DNA from: an uncultured Bacilli bacterium | GTDB lineage: Bacteria; Bacillota_I; Bacilli_A; RF39; UBA660 | DNA length: 64,000 bases | Assembly: GCA_934102215.1 (NCBI GenBank) | Contig: CAKOSH010000008.1 | Coordinates: 1-64,000 of the forward strand | Direction of reading: 5' to 3' | Part shown: positions 7,857-17,676 of the stretch, piece by piece | How positions within the stretch are numbered: position 1 is the stretch's first letter | Layout: every line of letters begins with the position of its first letter | The notes under the pieces: generated by a model | Seen by the model: only the letters and a program-made list of their open reading frames with translations | The model's database searches: none | What the model was told of the DNA's origin: nothing | Program-made: the position numbers and the translations under genes

Positions 7857-10406
7857 TTATAATTTAAATTCTTCAAAGAAATCACTCATAGTAAGTTGTT
7901 CTCTTGACTCTTTTTTAGGTGTTTCTTTTTTATCTTCTTTTATTTCTTCTACTTGTGGTTCTTCTTTTGAAACTTCTATTTTAGTAATATCTTTAAGTCT
8001 ACTAACAATAAATATATCTTCTATATTCTTTTTAGTAATTTGACTTCCTGTACTTAATTTATCCATAATATTTATATCACTTGATTTCATATATCCTATA
8101 TCACCATCAAGAATACCAAATATTGTTTTACTATTTGTGTTATAACATCTAAATAAATTATATTGTTTAGTTTTAGGACTCTTAATAATTAGTGAACCTT
8201 TTTTAGCTCTTGTTGTTTTTTGAATTTCTTCTACTTTTATTCTTTTAGCAGTATTTCTATCTGTAAATACTGTTATATATTCTTTATCAGGATTTACATT
8301 AAATGAACTAATTACTTCATCATTACTTCCTAGATTTATTGATTTAACACCACTTGTTCTAAGACCAACTAATGGTATTTCACTAGTAGAATATTTTAAT
8401 GCATAACCTTCTTTAGTAACAACAATTGTGTCTTCATACATTTTATTACTTACACTAATTACTTCATCATTGTCTTTTAATTTAAACATAGCAATAGGTT
8501 TAGAATATCTTGATACTTCAAAGTCTTTTAAAGTCATTCTTTTAACCATACCATTTTTAGTAAATGCAGTAATTATTGTTTTATCAAATTTAGATACTCC
8601 AAATGATTGAATTATCTTTTCTCCATCACTAACTTTAATATAATTAGATATATGACTACCAATATCTTTATATTTAGCTTCATTTATATCTCTTACTGGT
8701 AAATATAAATAGTTACCTAAATTTGTAAATAATAATACTGTATCAACATTATTAATCTTAAAGAAACCTGTTATATAATCATTTTCTCTTACTCCTGGAT
8801 ATTCATTAGGTGTTGCATTATATGATTTCATTGATACCTTTTTAACATATCCACTATTAGATATACATACAATAAAGTCTTCTTTACTTATCATATCAAG
8901 TGTATCTATCTTAATTTCACTTACTTCATCTTTAATAGTAGTACGTCTTGGATCAGCATATTCTTTCTTAATACTTCTAAGTTTATCTTTAATAACAGAT
9001 AATAATTTTTCTTCACTAGATAGTATTTCTCTAAAATATGCGATTTCTTTAGTAAGTTCTTCAAATTCATTTTTAAGTTCAGTTACATCAGTATTAGTTA
9101 ATTTATATAACTGCATCATTACAATTGCTTCAGCTTGTGCGCGAGTAAATTCATATTCGTGCATTAAGTTTTCTATCGCATCACTTTTATTTTTACTTTT
9201 ACGAATTGTTTTAATAACTTCATCTAATATATCAAGTGCTTTAATAAATCCTTCAATAATATGAATTTTCTTTAAATCTACATCTAAATCAAATTTAGTT
9301 CTCTTTGTTACTACTTCTTTATTATGAGCAATAAATGCATCTAATATATCAAGTATTCCAAGTGTCTTTGGAGTTTTATTTACTATTGCGACCATATTAT
9401 ATGCATAGTTTACTTGTAAATCAGTATTCTTAAGTAAATAATTTATTATTAAATCTTTATTAGCGTCCTTCTTAAGTTCTATTACTATACGAAGTTCATC
9501 ATTTCTATCTGATTCATCTCTTACTTCAAGTATTCCATCTATCTTTTTATCAAGTCTTATTTCTTCTATTTTACTTATTATATTTTTCTTGATAGTGTCA
9601 TATGGAATTTCTGTTATGATTATTTGATTTTTACCTTTTGTATTATCAAAGTCATATCTTGCTTTTACTACTACTTTTCCTTTACCAGTTGTATAAGCTT
9701 TTATAAGAGCATCTTTTCCTTCTACTATACCACCAGTTGGAAAGTCTGGACCTTTTACTATATCCATAATCGTATCAAGTCTACAATTTGGACTATCTAT
9801 TCTTTTAATAGTTGCATCTATTACTTCACCTAAATTGTGTGGTGGGATGTTAGTTGCATATCCAGCACTTATACCAGTTGCACCATTTACTAAAAGGTTT
9901 GGAAAGTATGCTGGTAAAACTGTTGGTTCATAGCTATAATCATCAAATGTTAAAGCCATTTCAACTGAATCTTTATCTATATCTTCTAAAAGTACATTAC
10001 TTATTTTAGCAAGCCTTGCTTCTGTATAACGCATTGCGGCTGGTCCATCTCCATCAATTGAACCATTATTTCCTTGCATATCAACAAGTATTACTCTTTG
10101 TTTCCATTTTTGACTAAGTCTTACCATTGCATCATAAACAGATGTATCTCCATGTGGATGGTAATTACCTATAACATTACCTACTGTTTTAGCAGATTTT
10201 CTTGTTTCTTTATCATATGTATTTTTATCTTTATACATTGAATAAAGTATTCTTCTTTGAACTGGTTTTAATCCATCACGAACGTCTGGTAGAGCTCTAT
10301 CTTGAATGATATATTTAGCATATCTACCAAATCTCTCTCCCATGATTTCTTCAAGAGCAAAATCATTTATCTTTTCTATTATTGTTGTTTCTTTTTCTTT
10401 TGCCAT
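7857..10406 (-). CDS. parC: DNA topoisomerase IV subunit A
   Basis: Breakage-reunion subunit of topoisomerase IV, which decatenates chromosomes. 849 residues. The N-terminal winged-helix core has the Tyr region AMRYTEARL, and the quinolone-region sequence [22 protein letters not shown] is of the ParC type (RKSAKTVGN upstream). The C-terminal beta-pinwheel repeats follow (for example [19 protein letters not shown]), then a charged tail. The start overlaps the parE stop by one base (TAATG), and GGAG lies inside parE. It could be called GyrA, but the [15 protein letters not shown] block and the pairing with ParE favour ParC. Confidence 0.93.
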   Translation of the reverse strand: MAKEKETTIIEKINDFALEEIMGERFGRYAKYIIQDRALPDVRDGLKPVQRRILYSMYKDKNTYDKETRKSAKTVGNVIGNYHPHGDTSVYDAMVRLSQKWKQRVILVDMQGNNGSIDGDGPAAMRYTEARLAKISNVLLEDIDKDSVEMALTFDDYSYEPTVLPAYFPNLLVNGATGISAGYATNIPPHNLGEVIDATIKRIDSPNCRLDTIMDIVKGPDFPTGGIVEGKDALIKAYTTGKGKVVVKARYDFDNTKGKNQIIITEIPYDTIKKNIISKIEEIRLDKKIDGILEVRDESDRNDELRIVIELKKDANKDLIINYLLKNTDLQVNYAYNMVAIVNKTPKTLGILDILDAFIAHNKEVVTKRTKFDLDVDLKKIHIIEGFIKALDILDEVIKTIRKSKNKSDAIENLMHEYEFTRAQAEAIVMMQLYKLTNTDVTELKNEFEELTKEIAYFREILSSEEKLLSVIKDKLRSIKKEYADPRRTTIKDEVSEIKIDTLDMISKEDFIVCISNSGYVKKVSMKSYNATPNEYPGVRENDYITGFFKINNVDTVLLFTNLGNYLYLPVRDINEAKYKDIGSHISNYIKVSDGEKIIQSFGVSKFDKTIITAFTKNGMVKRMTLKDFEVSRYSKPIAMFKLKDNDEVISVSNKMYEDTIVVTKEGYALKYSTSEIPLVGLRTSGVKSINLGSNDEVISSFNVNPDKEYITVFTDRNTAKRIKVEEIQKTTRAKKGSLIIKSPKTKQYNLFRCYNTNSKTIFGILDGDIGYMKSSDINIMDKLSTGSQITKKNIEDIFIVSRLKDITKIEVSKEEPQVEEIKEDKKETPKKESREQLTMSDFFEEFKL

Positions 10407-12316
10407 TATTTTGCTCCTTTCGTATAATCATCTTCAAGTGTAAATTCTACGTTTTCTTCTATCCATTCTTTACGAACTTCAGAGTCATCTCCCATAAGAA
10501 CTCCAACTCTTTTTTCAGCAAGGGCTTTATCATCTATTCTTACTTTTACAAGAGTTCTACTTGCTGGATCCATTGTTGTTTCCCATAATTGGTCTGCATT
10601 CATTTCACCAAGTCCTTTATAACGTTGAATTGTATATTTACCTTTAAATGTATTTTTAAATTCATTTAACTCTTCATTTGTATTTATATACTTTTTATCT
10701 TTATTATATTTAACTAGATATAATGGTGGAACTGCTATATAAAGCATTCCATGTTCAATTAAATCTCTCATCCATCTATAGAAGAATGTAAGAAGTAATG
10801 TTTGAATGTGTGCTCCATCATCATCAGCATCGGTCATTATTATAACTTTACCATAGTTTGATTCAGTGTAATCAAAGTCAGCTCCTACTCCAGCGCCTAT
10901 TGCGTGTACTATTGTATTTATTTCTTCATTTTTAAATAGGTCTGCAACTGTTGATTTTTCACAGTTAATTATTTTTCCTCTTAATGGTAGTATTGCTTGA
11001 TGACGTTTATCTCTACCACTTTTAGCAGTACCACCGGCACTATTTCCTTCTACTATGAATAGTTCATTTTTATGATATTCTTTACTTTGTGCTGGTGTTA
11101 ATTTACCAAGTAATACTTTTTCACTTTTACCTTTACCTTTTCCAGCTCTTGCTTCTGCTCTTGCTTTTCTAGCTGCTTCACGAGCAAGTTTACTTTTTAA
11201 TGCTTTATCCATTATAGATGTAGCTGATTCTTTATTTTCTTCTAAATAGTAAGATAATTTTTCATATACTACACTTTCCACTACTGTTCTTGCTTGTGGA
11301 GTACCAAGTTTACCTTTAGTTTGTCCTTCAAATTGAAGTAAATTTTCAGGTATTTTTAAACTAATTATTGCTGTTAAACCTTCTCTTGTATCACTACCAT
11401 CAAGTCCTTCTTTACTCTTAAGAAGATTGTTTGCTCTAATATATTCATTAAATACTTTAGTAAGTGCTGTCTTAAATCCAACTTCATGACTACCACCATC
11501 AACAGTTTTAACATTGTTAACAAATGACATTATATTTTCATTATATGAATCAGTATATTGCATTGCGATATCAACTTCTATACCATTCTTTTCACCACTA
11601 AAGTTAATTACTTTTTGAAGTACGTCTTTTCCTTCGTTAACATATTCTACAAAAGATACAAGTCCATTATCATAACAATATGTATTATGTTTATCATCTT
11701 CTTCATCTATTACTTCCATAGTAAGACCATTTATAAGAAAAGCACTTTCTTGCATTCTTTCGCATATTGTAGTGTAACTAAATCTTGCATTACCAAATAT
11801 TTCTTCATCTGGGAAGAATTCTACAGTTGTACCTGTTTGTTTAGTTGTACCTATTTGTTTTAGTTCTTTATCTACATGACCACCATTTTTAAATGATATT
11901 TCACATATCTTGCCTTCTCTACAAATAGTAACTTTCATCCATTTAGATAATGCATTAACAACAGATGAACCAACACCGTGTAGTCCACCTGATACTTTAT
12001 ATCCATCTGTTTCAAACTTTCCACCAGCATGTAATACTGTATAAATTACTTCTGGTGTTGACTTTCCTGAAGAATGTTTTCCAATTGGAACTCCACGTCC
12101 TTCATCACTAACTCTTACACTTCCTACTTTAGTAAGAGTAACTGTTATTTTTTTACCATATCCGTTTATGGCTTCATCTATCGCATTGTCAACAATTTCC
12201 CATACTAAATGATGTAGTCCTCTTTTATCAGTACTACCTATATACATACCAGGTCTTTTACGAACTGCTTCAAGACCTTCTAATATTTTTATTGATTTTT
12301 CATTATATTCTGCCAT
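10406..12316 (-). CDS. parE: DNA topoisomerase IV subunit B
   Basis: ATPase subunit of topoisomerase IV. The GHKL ATPase domain shows EIVDNAIDEAINGYG and GGLHGVGSSVVNALS; the TOPRIM domain shows ELFIVEGNSAGGTAKSGRD and TDADDDGAHI; the C-terminus KEWIEENVEFTLEDD is typical of ParE. In the first TOPRIM motif the common EGDSAGG is EGNSAGG. About 636 residues. A GTG at 12322 is a possible start as well, but ATG at 12316 gives the usual MAEYNEKSI N-terminus. Cotranscribed with parC. Confidence 0.93.
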   Translation of the reverse strand: MAEYNEKSIKILEGLEAVRKRPGMYIGSTDKRGLHHLVWEIVDNAIDEAINGYGKKITVTLTKVGSVRVSDEGRGVPIGKHSSGKSTPEVIYTVLHAGGKFETDGYKVSGGLHGVGSSVVNALSKWMKVTICREGKICEISFKNGGHVDKELKQIGTTKQTGTTVEFFPDEEIFGNARFSYTTICERMQESAFLINGLTMEVIDEEDDKHNTYCYDNGLVSFVEYVNEGKDVLQKVINFSGEKNGIEVDIAMQYTDSYNENIMSFVNNVKTVDGGSHEVGFKTALTKVFNEYIRANNLLKSKEGLDGSDTREGLTAIISLKIPENLLQFEGQTKGKLGTPQARTVVESVVYEKLSYYLEENKESATSIMDKALKSKLAREAARKARAEARAGKGKGKSEKVLLGKLTPAQSKEYHKNELFIVEGNSAGGTAKSGRDKRHQAILPLRGKIINCEKSTVADLFKNEEINTIVHAIGAGVGADFDYTESNYGKVIIMTDADDDGAHIQTLLLTFFYRWMRDLIEHGMLYIAVPPLYLVKYNKDKKYINTNEELNEFKNTFKGKYTIQRYKGLGEMNADQLWETTMDPASRTLVKVRIDDKALAEKRVGVLMGDDSEVRKEWIEENVEFTLEDDYTKGAK

Positions 12317-12338
12317 AATCACCTAATCTCCATAACTC

Positions 12339-12367
12339 ATTATACAAAAATTTAAAAAAAGTGTAAA
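12339..12367 (-). promoter_or_regulatory. Promoter of parE-parC
   Basis: Minus-strand -35 TTTACA (12362-12367), 17-base spacer and -10 TATAAT (12339-12344), about 25 bases before the parE start. The -35 lies within the terminator hairpin of the upstream gene. Confidence 0.75.
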
Positions 12368-12384
12368 GAAAAGGTTTACACTTT
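12358..12384 (-). terminator. Terminator of the DUF5684-like gene
   Basis: Hairpin AAAGTGTAAA / TTTACACTTT with a short loop, followed on the minus strand by a T run. It ends the transcript of the gene at 12410-13132. Confidence 0.8.
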
Positions 12385-12409
12385 CATTGTTAATACATTT
12401 ACACACTTT

Positions 12410-13132
12410 TTATAAGTCTACATATTCTACTTCTTTTTTCTTATCAAGTTCAGTTGTAAATTTACTCGTACTTTCTACTGGTACTTCACCATCTTCTTTT
12501 ATAGGTTTTGGTGGGTCTTTTACTTCAATTGGTTCAAATATATTTTCTTCTTTAGACATAGATTTCTCCTTTTCCATACCAAGTAAGTCTATCTTAGCTG
12601 CTTTATATGGAGCTGGTTTTTCCATAAGTTGTAAATCACTTTTAAAAACCGAATCAACAATTGGACCTTCATCCACTATTTCATTATTTTCAGCATTAAT
12701 TTCATCTTGTGTCATTAAATTTATACTTTCACCTTTAGCATCATCAAGCGCTTTAAAGTATTCTTCATCACTTATTTTATATTGCTTATCACTTATAAAT
12801 AATAATGGATAAAAACATATAGGTAAAAATACAAGTCCCATTTTAAAACCAAATGTTGTATTAAATACAGTACCAAGTTTATAAGACATTATCGCAAGTA
12901 TTATTAAATTAATTCCAGGAACGAAAAATAATATACCATAAAAAATAGACATATCAACTATTTCTAACATAGTAAATAAATTTATAATTGGATAATATGC
13001 TGTCTTTTCTCCTTTGTGTGCCTTCTTAAAAATATTTTTTCCACCTAACATTATAAGGATTGATCTTGTAAATGTTATACCAAGTATTATAAAAACTACT
13101 GTTACAATTGTATTTATTGTTGATGGTGACAT
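12410..13132 (-). CDS. DUF5684-like membrane protein with acidic tail
   Basis: 240 residues. The first 130 hold about four hydrophobic segments (around residues 7-28, 57-72, 68-86 and 95-112) with the pattern of the DUF5684 family: IFKKAHKGEKTAYYPIINL followed by VPGINLIILAIMSYKLG and FGFKMGLVFLPICFYPLL. The remaining 110 residues are hydrophilic, rich in Glu, Lys and Pro, and probably cytoplasmic. AGGAGGAAAAATT before ATG sets the start. Single-gene unit with its own terminator. Role unknown; the family name is from memory of the pattern. Confidence 0.7.
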   Translation of the reverse strand: MSPSTINTIVTVVFIILGITFTRSILIMLGGKNIFKKAHKGEKTAYYPIINLFTMLEIVDMSIFYGILFFVPGINLIILAIMSYKLGTVFNTTFGFKMGLVFLPICFYPLLFISDKQYKISDEEYFKALDDAKGESINLMTQDEINAENNEIVDEGPIVDSVFKSDLQLMEKPAPYKAAKIDLLGMEKEKSMSKEENIFEPIEVKDPPKPIKEDGEVPVESTSKFTTELDKKKEVEYVDL

Positions 13133-13304
13133 AATTTTTCCTCCTATTTTCTATATATATCATACAATAATACATATTTTTTTGCAATAATTTATAAAAA
13201 ATATCACTTTTTTTAAAAAAATGGTTGCTTTTTTGTAAAAAATAGTATAATATTAAGTAGTCAGCTTTAATTGTGACTTAATTTTGAGTTAAATTTAAGC
13301 AGAT

Positions 13305-13381
13305 GGGCTTGTAGCTCAGGCGGTTAGAGCGTTCGTCTGATAAGCGAAAGGTCGATGGTTCAAGTCCATCCAGGCCCACCA
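13305..13381 (+). tRNA. tRNA-Ile (GAT)
   Basis: 77-base cloverleaf with acceptor GGGCTTG/CAGGCCC, anticodon loop CTGATAA (anticodon GAT), T-loop TTCAAGT and encoded CCA end. First of a two-tRNA plus-strand unit; a TATAAT about 60 bases upstream (near 13246) may be its -10. Confidence 0.97.
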
Positions 13382-13393
13382 TTTTATATAAAT

Positions 13394-13469
13394 GGCCCGT
13401 TGGTGAAACGGTTAACACACACGCCTTTCACGCGTGCATTTATGGGTTCAAATCCCGTACGGGTCACCA
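13394..13469 (+). tRNA. tRNA-Glu (TTC)
   Basis: 76-base cloverleaf with acceptor GGCCCGT/ACGGGTC, anticodon TTC in the loop CTTTCAC, T-loop TTCAAAT and encoded CCA. It lies 12 bases after tRNA-Ile. Glu-tRNA is also the precursor type used by GatCAB when made on tRNA(Gln). Confidence 0.97.
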
Positions 13470-13482
13470 TATTGATTATAAG

Positions 13483-13508
13483 CTTCCTATTTAGGAAGTT
13501 TTTTATTT
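13483..13508 (+). terminator. Terminator of the tRNA-Ile/tRNA-Glu unit
   Basis: Plus-strand hairpin CTTCCT-ATTT-AGGAAG at 13483-13498 followed by TTTTTTATTT. Confidence 0.9.
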
Positions 13509-13540
13509 CCTTTAAAGCCATAAATGCAGATAAAATAAAA

Positions 13541-13558
13541 AGAAAGATTTCTCTTTCT
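13541..13558 (-). terminator. Terminator of the prepilin gene
   Basis: Minus-strand hairpin AGAAAGA-GAAA-TCTTTCT followed by TTTTTATTTT. It begins at the stop codon of the prepilin gene. Confidence 0.85.
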
Positions 13559-13964
13559 AATCACATGTATATGTTTTACTATGTTCTTTTATATCATCAA
13601 TTGTAACTGTTTTTTTAAATGTATCGTATGATGCATTGGTTTCTATATAATATTCATCATTATATGCTTTTACAGATGTGATTATTCCATCTTTTACTTC
13701 AATACAATAATCAAGATTTTCTAATAATAAATCAAGTTTAGGTCCTTTTACAGAATTAGCACCAGTAAACTTTTGATTTCTTATTACTGCTGAATCAATT
13801 TCTTGTTTTGTTTCAGTATACAGTTTACCTACCTCAATTAAGAATGCATCTTTTTTTGATTTATTATAATATTCTAATATTTTTGGCACTGCTAAAGACA
13901 CAAGTACTGCTAAAATAGCGATTACTGCAAGTAACTCAATTAATGTAAAACCTTTTTTATTCAT
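13557..13964 (-). CDS. Type IV pilin-like protein
   Basis: Prepilin of the type IV pilus/type II secretion class. The N-terminus MNKKGFTLIELLAVIAILA has the prepilin peptidase site (Gly before Phe), the Glu at mature position 5 and the hydrophobic stalk helix. The rest, about 105 residues, is a small globular domain with two Cys residues (CIEV and the C-terminal TCD) that could form a disulfide. In-frame ATG codons 9 and 21 bases further upstream exist; ATG at 13964 gives the standard short leader. No other pilus gene lies in the window, so peptidase and ATPase must be elsewhere. Confidence 0.88.
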   Translation of the reverse strand: MNKKGFTLIELLAVIAILAVLVSLAVPKILEYYNKSKKDAFLIEVGKLYTETKQEIDSAVIRNQKFTGANSVKGPKLDLLLENLDYCIEVKDGIITSVKAYNDEYYIETNASYDTFKKTVTIDDIKEHSKTYTCD

Positions 13965-14023
13965 AACAATCATCCTATCTTTCATATATATTTTATCACA
14001 TTAAAATATTTAATCAAATAAAA

Positions 14024-14050
14024 GATGTAAAGCAGTATGTTCTTTACATC
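14024..14050 (-). terminator. Terminator of the hisS operon
   Basis: Minus-strand hairpin GATGTAAAG / CTTTACATC followed by TTTTATTT. The stem includes the hisS stop codon. Confidence 0.9.
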
Positions 14051-15333
14051 TCTTTTATTTTTGAAACTATATTTTCTATTTTTACTAATTCTTGATTACC
14101 CGTTATCATGTCTTTTAATGTAACTGAATTATTTTTAAGTTCATCTTCACCTATTATGATAACTTTATCTATTTTTTCACGATTAGCATTATTCATTGCT
14201 TTCTTTAGTTTTATATTATTAAGTTCTGTTAATACTTTTATATTATTTTGTCTTAACATATTAGATATTTCAAATAAGTATTTATCATTATTAAATGAAT
14301 AAACATACACGTCATATTTCTTTAAATCTTTTGATTCTTTCTCTTTAAGTAATGTGTATATTGGCTCTAGTCCAAATGACATACCTATTGCTGGATACTC
14401 TTCACCATTGTGTAAGAAGTTAGTGATTATTTTATCATATCTACCTCCTCCACCTAAGGCTGACTTAAATTCTCCAGTTTTATCAAATATTTCCCATACG
14501 GTTCCAGTATATATTTCAAGACCTCTTGCTAAGAAAGGTGTAAACTTACATAAATCTAAATTCAAATCTTTAATAAGTTTATCTAAACTATTAAGTTCAT
14601 TTATTCCTTCTGTTAATAATTCTACATTTGTATTTCCTAGTTCACTTGTTAACATATCTAAATCATATTCAAAATATTTAAATACTTTATCTACTACTTC
14701 TTTAGATGATAATTCTTCAAGTTCACTTTCAATATCATCTCTAGTTAACTTATCTAATTTATCAATTAATGTTATGAATGCTCCAATATTTTCTTTAGGA
14801 ACACTTACATATTCAAGTAATCCACTTAAGAATTTTCTATTGTTATATCTTATTTCAACATCAAGATTAAATTCTTTAAATACTTCTTTACTCATCATGA
14901 AATATTCTATTTCAGCATAAGGAGACTCAACTCCACAAGCATCAACATCACATTGATAAAATTCACGAGCTCTACCTAATTTTACAGGTCCATCTCTAAA
15001 TACTTTACCTATTTCATATCTCTTAAATGGTAATATAAGTCCTTTATTCATACCGATTACTTTAGAAAATGGTACTGTTAAATCATAACGAAGACCTATA
15101 TCTCTCATACCTTGATCTTTAAACTTATAAACTTCCTTTAATATTTCAGCTCCACCTGCATACTTACTCGCAAGTAAATCGTAGTAGCATAATATAGGTG
15201 TTTCAAGTGGTAAAAATCCATATAGTTCAAACTTTTTCTTTAAGGTATCAGTAATTCTATTTCTAATAATTTGTTCTTCAGGTAAGAAATCACTAGTACC
15301 TTTTAAATTCATTAATTTAAAATCTTCTTTCAT
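14044..15333 (-). CDS. hisS: Histidyl-tRNA synthetase
   Basis: Class II HisRS, 429 residues. Motif 2 region reads FRDGPVKLGRAREFYQCDVD, the His-specific block LARGLEIYTGTVWEIF replaces the more common RGLDYYT, and motif 3 contains GGGGRYDKI and AIGMSFGLEP. The C-terminal anticodon-binding domain ends near residue 429. The ATG overlaps the stop of the preceding gene by one base. Last gene in the operon that starts near 18312. Confidence 0.95.
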   Translation of the reverse strand: MKEDFKLMNLKGTSDFLPEEQIIRNRITDTLKKKFELYGFLPLETPILCYYDLLASKYAGGAEILKEVYKFKDQGMRDIGLRYDLTVPFSKVIGMNKGLILPFKRYEIGKVFRDGPVKLGRAREFYQCDVDACGVESPYAEIEYFMMSKEVFKEFNLDVEIRYNNRKFLSGLLEYVSVPKENIGAFITLIDKLDKLTRDDIESELEELSSKEVVDKVFKYFEYDLDMLTSELGNTNVELLTEGINELNSLDKLIKDLNLDLCKFTPFLARGLEIYTGTVWEIFDKTGEFKSALGGGGRYDKIITNFLHNGEEYPAIGMSFGLEPIYTLLKEKESKDLKKYDVYVYSFNNDKYLFEISNMLRQNNIKVLTELNNIKLKKAMNNANREKIDKVIIIGEDELKNNSVTLKDMITGNQELVKIENIVSKIKEM

Positions 15334-15794
15334 TATCTACTTCTTCCTTCACTATATTCTTCTTCATAATATATGTTATTACTACCATAAGTATTATATA
15401 ATTTATTATTATAATTTCTTTTGAATTCTTCTTCAATTAATATAAGTTTCGTAAGTAATGATTTATATTCACTTTCTAACATATATTCTTTATATTTATT
15501 AATAATTATTCCTTTTAATTTATTTACTTCATCTAATACAAGCCCTGCATCTCCATCAGTTGTATCTTCATCATTTAGTATTTTTATCATAAATTTTATT
15601 ACTTTATCTATTTTTTTATTTATTCTTCTACGTATGTATGTTTCACATAAATTTGGGTCTATTAAAATAATTTTATCTGCTTTAATAGTTAAATCTTTTA
15701 CATTGTTTTTAGGAGTAACAGATAGTCCAACTATCTTAACATTATGACAAGTTAATTTCTTTTCTTCTCCTTTATGTTCTATTACATATCTCAT
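15333..15794 (-). CDS. Uncharacterised protein between trmD and hisS
   Basis: Not recognised. About 153 residues; the first 50 look beta-rich (RYVIEHKGEEKKLTCHNVKIVG), the rest helical and charged, with a Tyr/Asn-rich C-terminus. AGGTGAT sits a few bases before the ATG at 15794; a GTG at 15803 is an alternative. It is tightly packed between trmD and hisS with a one-base overlap at its end, so it is a real operon member. Confidence 0.75.
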   Translation of the reverse strand: MRYVIEHKGEEKKLTCHNVKIVGLSVTPKNNVKDLTIKADKIILIDPNLCETYIRRRINKKIDKVIKFMIKILNDEDTTDGDAGLVLDEVNKLKGIIINKYKEYMLESEYKSLLTKLILIEEEFKRNYNNKLYNTYGSNNIYYEEEYSEGRSR

Positions 15795-15803
15795 ACATAT
15801 CAC

Positions 15804-16463
15804 CTATAATAAATCTTTTCTATATTTTTTTGTTATTCTTTTTCTTTCACTTTCTCTATATTCATTTATTAGTTTATGGTTACCATTTAGTAATACTTCT
15901 GGTACTTCCATTCCTCTAAATTCTCTTGGTTTAGTATAAACTGGGTAATCAAGCAAATTATCATTGAAGCTTTCATATTCAAGACTTGTACTTGTTATTA
16001 CTCCATCAACAAGTCTTACTACTGAATCTGTTATCATCATTGCCGGTAATTCTCCACCTGTAAGTATAAAGTTACCAATTGAAACAAGTTCATCAGCAAG
16101 AGTATATATTCTTTCATCAAATCCTTCATAATGACCACATATTATTATAAGATGTTTTTTATCTTTAAATTCATATGCTTTCTTTTCATTATAAGTTTCA
16201 CCTCTTGGAGTAAGTAAGATAACAGTTGAATCTTCTGTTCTAATACTTTCTACTGCGTTAAATACAGGTTCACACATCATTATCATACCACCACCTCCAC
16301 CAAATTGATAATCATCAACTTGATTATTTTTATATGGTGTATAATCTCTTATATCAATAATATTTATTTCTACTTTTCCTTTTTCAATAGCTCTTTTCAT
16401 AATACTTTCTGTCTTGAAGCCATCAAACATACTAGGAAATAATGTCAATATATCTATTCTCAT
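15804..16463 (-). CDS. trmD: tRNA (guanine-N1)-methyltransferase
   Basis: Methylates G37 in tRNAs, using S-adenosylmethionine. 219 residues, slightly short of the usual 240. The SPOUT trefoil knot is seen in IICGHYEGFDERI and SIGNFILTGGELPAMM, and the glycine loop YQFGGGGGMIM and EYESF...YTKPREFRG are standard. The start overlaps the rimM stop (ATGA). Confidence 0.96.
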   Translation of the reverse strand: MRIDILTLFPSMFDGFKTESIMKRAIEKGKVEINIIDIRDYTPYKNNQVDDYQFGGGGGMIMMCEPVFNAVESIRTEDSTVILLTPRGETYNEKKAYEFKDKKHLIIICGHYEGFDERIYTLADELVSIGNFILTGGELPAMMITDSVVRLVDGVITSTSLEYESFNDNLLDYPVYTKPREFRGMEVPEVLLNGNHKLINEYRESERKRITKKYRKDLL

Positions 16464-16939
16464 AAGAACACTCCTATATCATGAAAATAAATAATCTTAT
16501 TTTCTTTATCTATTTTAGTTATGAAATCTTTATTATATGGTATTAACTTATTATTAACTCTTAACATGTTATTACCATTATCACTTCTATATTCAGTTAT
16601 TTTACCAACATATTTATTATCATTATACACATCCATATTTATTAGTTCACTTATAAGTATTTCATCATCTTTAAGATTAAGAATAGATTCATCAATATAT
16701 ACTTTACTACCTTTATATTTTAATACATCATTTATATAGTCTATTCCTTTAAATTTAACCATATCAAATTGTTTATGTTTTCTATATGTTTCAATTATTT
16801 CTTTATCTTTATTTTCTCCAATATAAAGAAGAGTGTTTTCTTTAAAAATTCTATTTTTAAATTCAAAATCACTTACTATTCTTACTTCGCCCTTAAGGGC
16901 ATGTGTATTAACTATCCTTCCAATAAATATGTATTTCAT
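16460..16939 (-). CDS. rimM: Ribosome maturation factor RimM
   Basis: 16S rRNA processing factor acting on the 30S subunit head. 159 residues with the RimM N-terminal barrel (IGRIVNTHALKGEVRI) and the PRC-type C-terminal barrel (VYNDNKYVGKITEY, ending in DIGVFL). The order rimM-trmD is the classical one. AAGAGGTTGTT before ATG. Overlaps trmD by four bases. Confidence 0.93.
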   Translation of the reverse strand: MKYIFIGRIVNTHALKGEVRIVSDFEFKNRIFKENTLLYIGENKDKEIIETYRKHKQFDMVKFKGIDYINDVLKYKGSKVYIDESILNLKDDEILISELINMDVYNDNKYVGKITEYRSDNGNNMLRVNNKLIPYNKDFITKIDKENKIIYFHDIGVFL

Positions 16940-16949
16940 AACAACCTCT

Positions 16950-17675
16950 TTATTTATATAAATAATATAATATTATAGCAGTAGATACTCCTACATTTAA
17001 ACTTTCACATTTAGGATTCATATCTATTCTAACTATTTCATCACATAGACTTAATATATTATCTTTTACTCCATTTCCTTCATTTCCAAATATTATAGCA
17101 AATCCACTAGTTTTTTCAAGTTTTTCAAGTGAAATAGAAGATTTTAATGATGTACCTATTACTTTAATATTTTTATTCTTTATTTCATTAATTTTTTCTT
17201 CAATATTGCCTATTATTATATTAGTATTAAATATCATACCACCAGTACTTCTTAATACTTTTTCATTATATGGACTTACTGAATCATTACTAAATATAAT
17301 AGTGTCTATATCAAATGCTACTGAATTTCTTATAACAGTACCAGCATTACCAGGATCTTGCACTCCATCTAATATAAGTATTTTAGAACCAATTTTATTA
17401 TCGTTTTTTATTTTCGCAACACCTAGTAATCTTGGAGTACTCTTTAAATCACTCATACTTTTCATAACATCAAGAGTAACTGTATCATAGGGAACATCAT
17501 AATTACATTCATAGTTTTCAAGAACAAATAATTCTACAAGTAAGTTATTTTTAATGGCTTCTTCAACTAAATTTTCTCCTTCAATAACAAATAATCCTTT
17601 TTCTATAGAATATTTTTTATTTAAAAGTTTTCTAATCTCTTTGATTCTATTATTATCTTTAGATGTTACAAGCAT
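16950..17675 (-). CDS. TrmH/SpoU-family RNA methyltransferase
   Basis: SPOUT 2'-O-ribose methyltransferase of unknown RNA target, 241 residues. N-terminal substrate-binding region with LFVIEGENLVEEA; catalytic domain with motif 1 LDGVQDPGNAGTVIRNS, motif 2 IIFGNEGNGV and motif 3 MNPKCESLNVGVSTAIILY. Overall layout resembles YsgA/TsnR-type enzymes. AAGGAGGAATAAC before ATG. Two bases after the protease-like gene, 10 bases before rimM. Confidence 0.88.
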   Translation of the reverse strand: MLVTSKDNNRIKEIRKLLNKKYSIEKGLFVIEGENLVEEAIKNNLLVELFVLENYECNYDVPYDTVTLDVMKSMSDLKSTPRLLGVAKIKNDNKIGSKILILDGVQDPGNAGTVIRNSVAFDIDTIIFSNDSVSPYNEKVLRSTGGMIFNTNIIIGNIEEKINEIKNKNIKVIGTSLKSSISLEKLEKTSGFAIIFGNEGNGVKDNILSLCDEIVRIDMNPKCESLNVGVSTAIILYYLYK

Positions 17676-17676
17676 G

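Noticed and set aside
7857..12322. Assignment of the topoisomerase pair as GyrA/GyrB
   Set aside because: The [15 protein letters not shown] region and the ParE-type C-terminus match topoisomerase IV better, although only a tree would settle it.
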